A stretch of DNA of 6,294 nucleotides from Sphingomonadaceae bacterium. Its GTDB lineage: Bacteria > Pseudomonadota > Alphaproteobacteria > Sphingomonadales > Sphingomonadaceae. Below the pieces are notes generated by a model that saw only the letters and a program-made list of their open reading frames with translations, had not been told where the DNA came from and did no database searches. Both the position numbers and the translations under genes were made by a program. This document shows, in pieces, positions 5,928-6,294 of this stretch. The first letter of the stretch is position 1, and every line of letters starts with the position of its first letter. The stretch covers positions 1 to 6,294 of the forward strand of contig JACVCM010000062.1 in NCBI GenBank assembly GCA_016742125.1, given 5' to 3'.

Positions 5928-6294
5928 TTGTCGATTTCACTTCTCGCGGATCCGCTGTCGATGGCATCATAGCCGGAATCGAGTATCCCGGCGTCTCTTG
6001 GTGTCACCTTGTCAGCGCGAAGCGCGACGATCGCCTCGATGGCGCGAGATTTTGGAATGTTGAGTGCTTTGAGCGCGAGCGCGTAGGGAGCGCTCGATCC
6101 GGCATCGATAAGCTGCACCATATGGTCGTAATCGAGGCCAAGCGATCCTGCCACAGTAGCGACGTGCAAATGCACGCCCGCCTCTTTGGGGTCCAGCATC
6201 CTCGACCGCTCAGCATCCGGGAGGAAGTGCACAATCTTCGCGGCGGCGGCCTGTGCCCTGTTCCCCTCGGAATAATGGGCGATGATATGGCGGG
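5882..6294 (-). CDS. Probable DUF2336-family protein, 3' part (runs off the window)
   Basis: The frame is open from the window edge to a TGA at 5884-5882, giving at least 136 residues of a C-terminal part; the true start lies beyond 6294. A GTG at 6232 lies inside the frame, but readable coding sequence upstream (Ala-rich stretch before KIVHFLPD) suggests it is internal. The sequence is rich in short amphipathic helices (VHLHVATVAGSLG, ALALKALNIPKSRAIEAIVAL), with no membrane segment, metal motif or enzyme signature that I can see. The alpha-helical repeat character and position before a PAS/kinase gene recall DUF2336 proteins of alphaproteobacteria, whose biochemical role is not known to me. 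The overlap with the downstream kinase-like gene implies one operon and probably translational coupling. The family call is from memory and tentative. Confidence 0.5.
   Translation of the reverse strand, partial: RHIIAHYSEGNRAQAAAAKIVHFLPDAERSRMLDPKEAGVHLHVATVAGSLGLDYDHMVQLIDAGSSAPYALALKALNIPKSRAIEAIVALRADKVTPRDAGILDSGYDAIDSGSARSEIDKWAANRSSFLAFGRP

Overview
The window looks like core chromosome from an alphaproteobacterium, most likely a member of the Sphingomonadales (Sphingopyxis/Sphingorhabdus-like). The evidence is the sphingomonad-type LexA with a GTTC-N7-GTTC operator, the wording of ComEC and of the type II citrate synthase, and a DUF2336-like protein next to a soluble PleC/DivJ-like histidine kinase. 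GC content is moderate by eye, lower than in many sphingomonads. I see no tRNA, rRNA, insertion sequence, prophage gene, plasmid gene or CRISPR array. The assignment rests on remembered family sequences, not on a search.

Layout: (1) 1-71, probable 3' end of an unidentified + strand gene. (2) 72-163, lexA control region with three GTTC half-sites exactly 11 bp apart. (3) 164-850, lexA (+). (4) 844-3000, comEC/rec2 (-), overlapping the lexA stop codon tail to tail. (5) 3001-3245, divergent comEC/gltA intergenic region with a sigma70-like promoter, a terminator-like hairpin and a second hairpin just before the gltA ribosome binding site. (6) 3246-4532, gltA (+). (7) 4533-5927, PAS/histidine-kinase-like gene (-), whose stop codon directly abuts the gltA stop. 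(8) 5882-6294, 3' part of a probable DUF2336 gene (-), upstream of and overlapping the kinase gene, so the two are likely one operon.

How the genes fit together: LexA represses the SOS regulon and probably itself. ComEC is the inner-membrane DNA channel of natural transformation. GltA is the entry enzyme of the TCA cycle. The last two genes look like a small signalling operon. Both convergent gene pairs have no intergenic space, so transcript 3' ends must overlap or be limited by Rho or local structure.

The most unusual observations are these. The citrate synthase keeps its catalytic His/His/Asp but has a dense cluster of substitutions at normally near-invariant positions around the active-site histidine. 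The kinase-like protein has a good ATPase domain but proline where the phospho-accepting histidine should be. The lexA operator has three phased half-sites. The gltA leader can fold into mutually exclusive hairpins. gltX, which I recall lying between comEC and gltA in related genomes, is absent. I found no clearly new multi-gene system.
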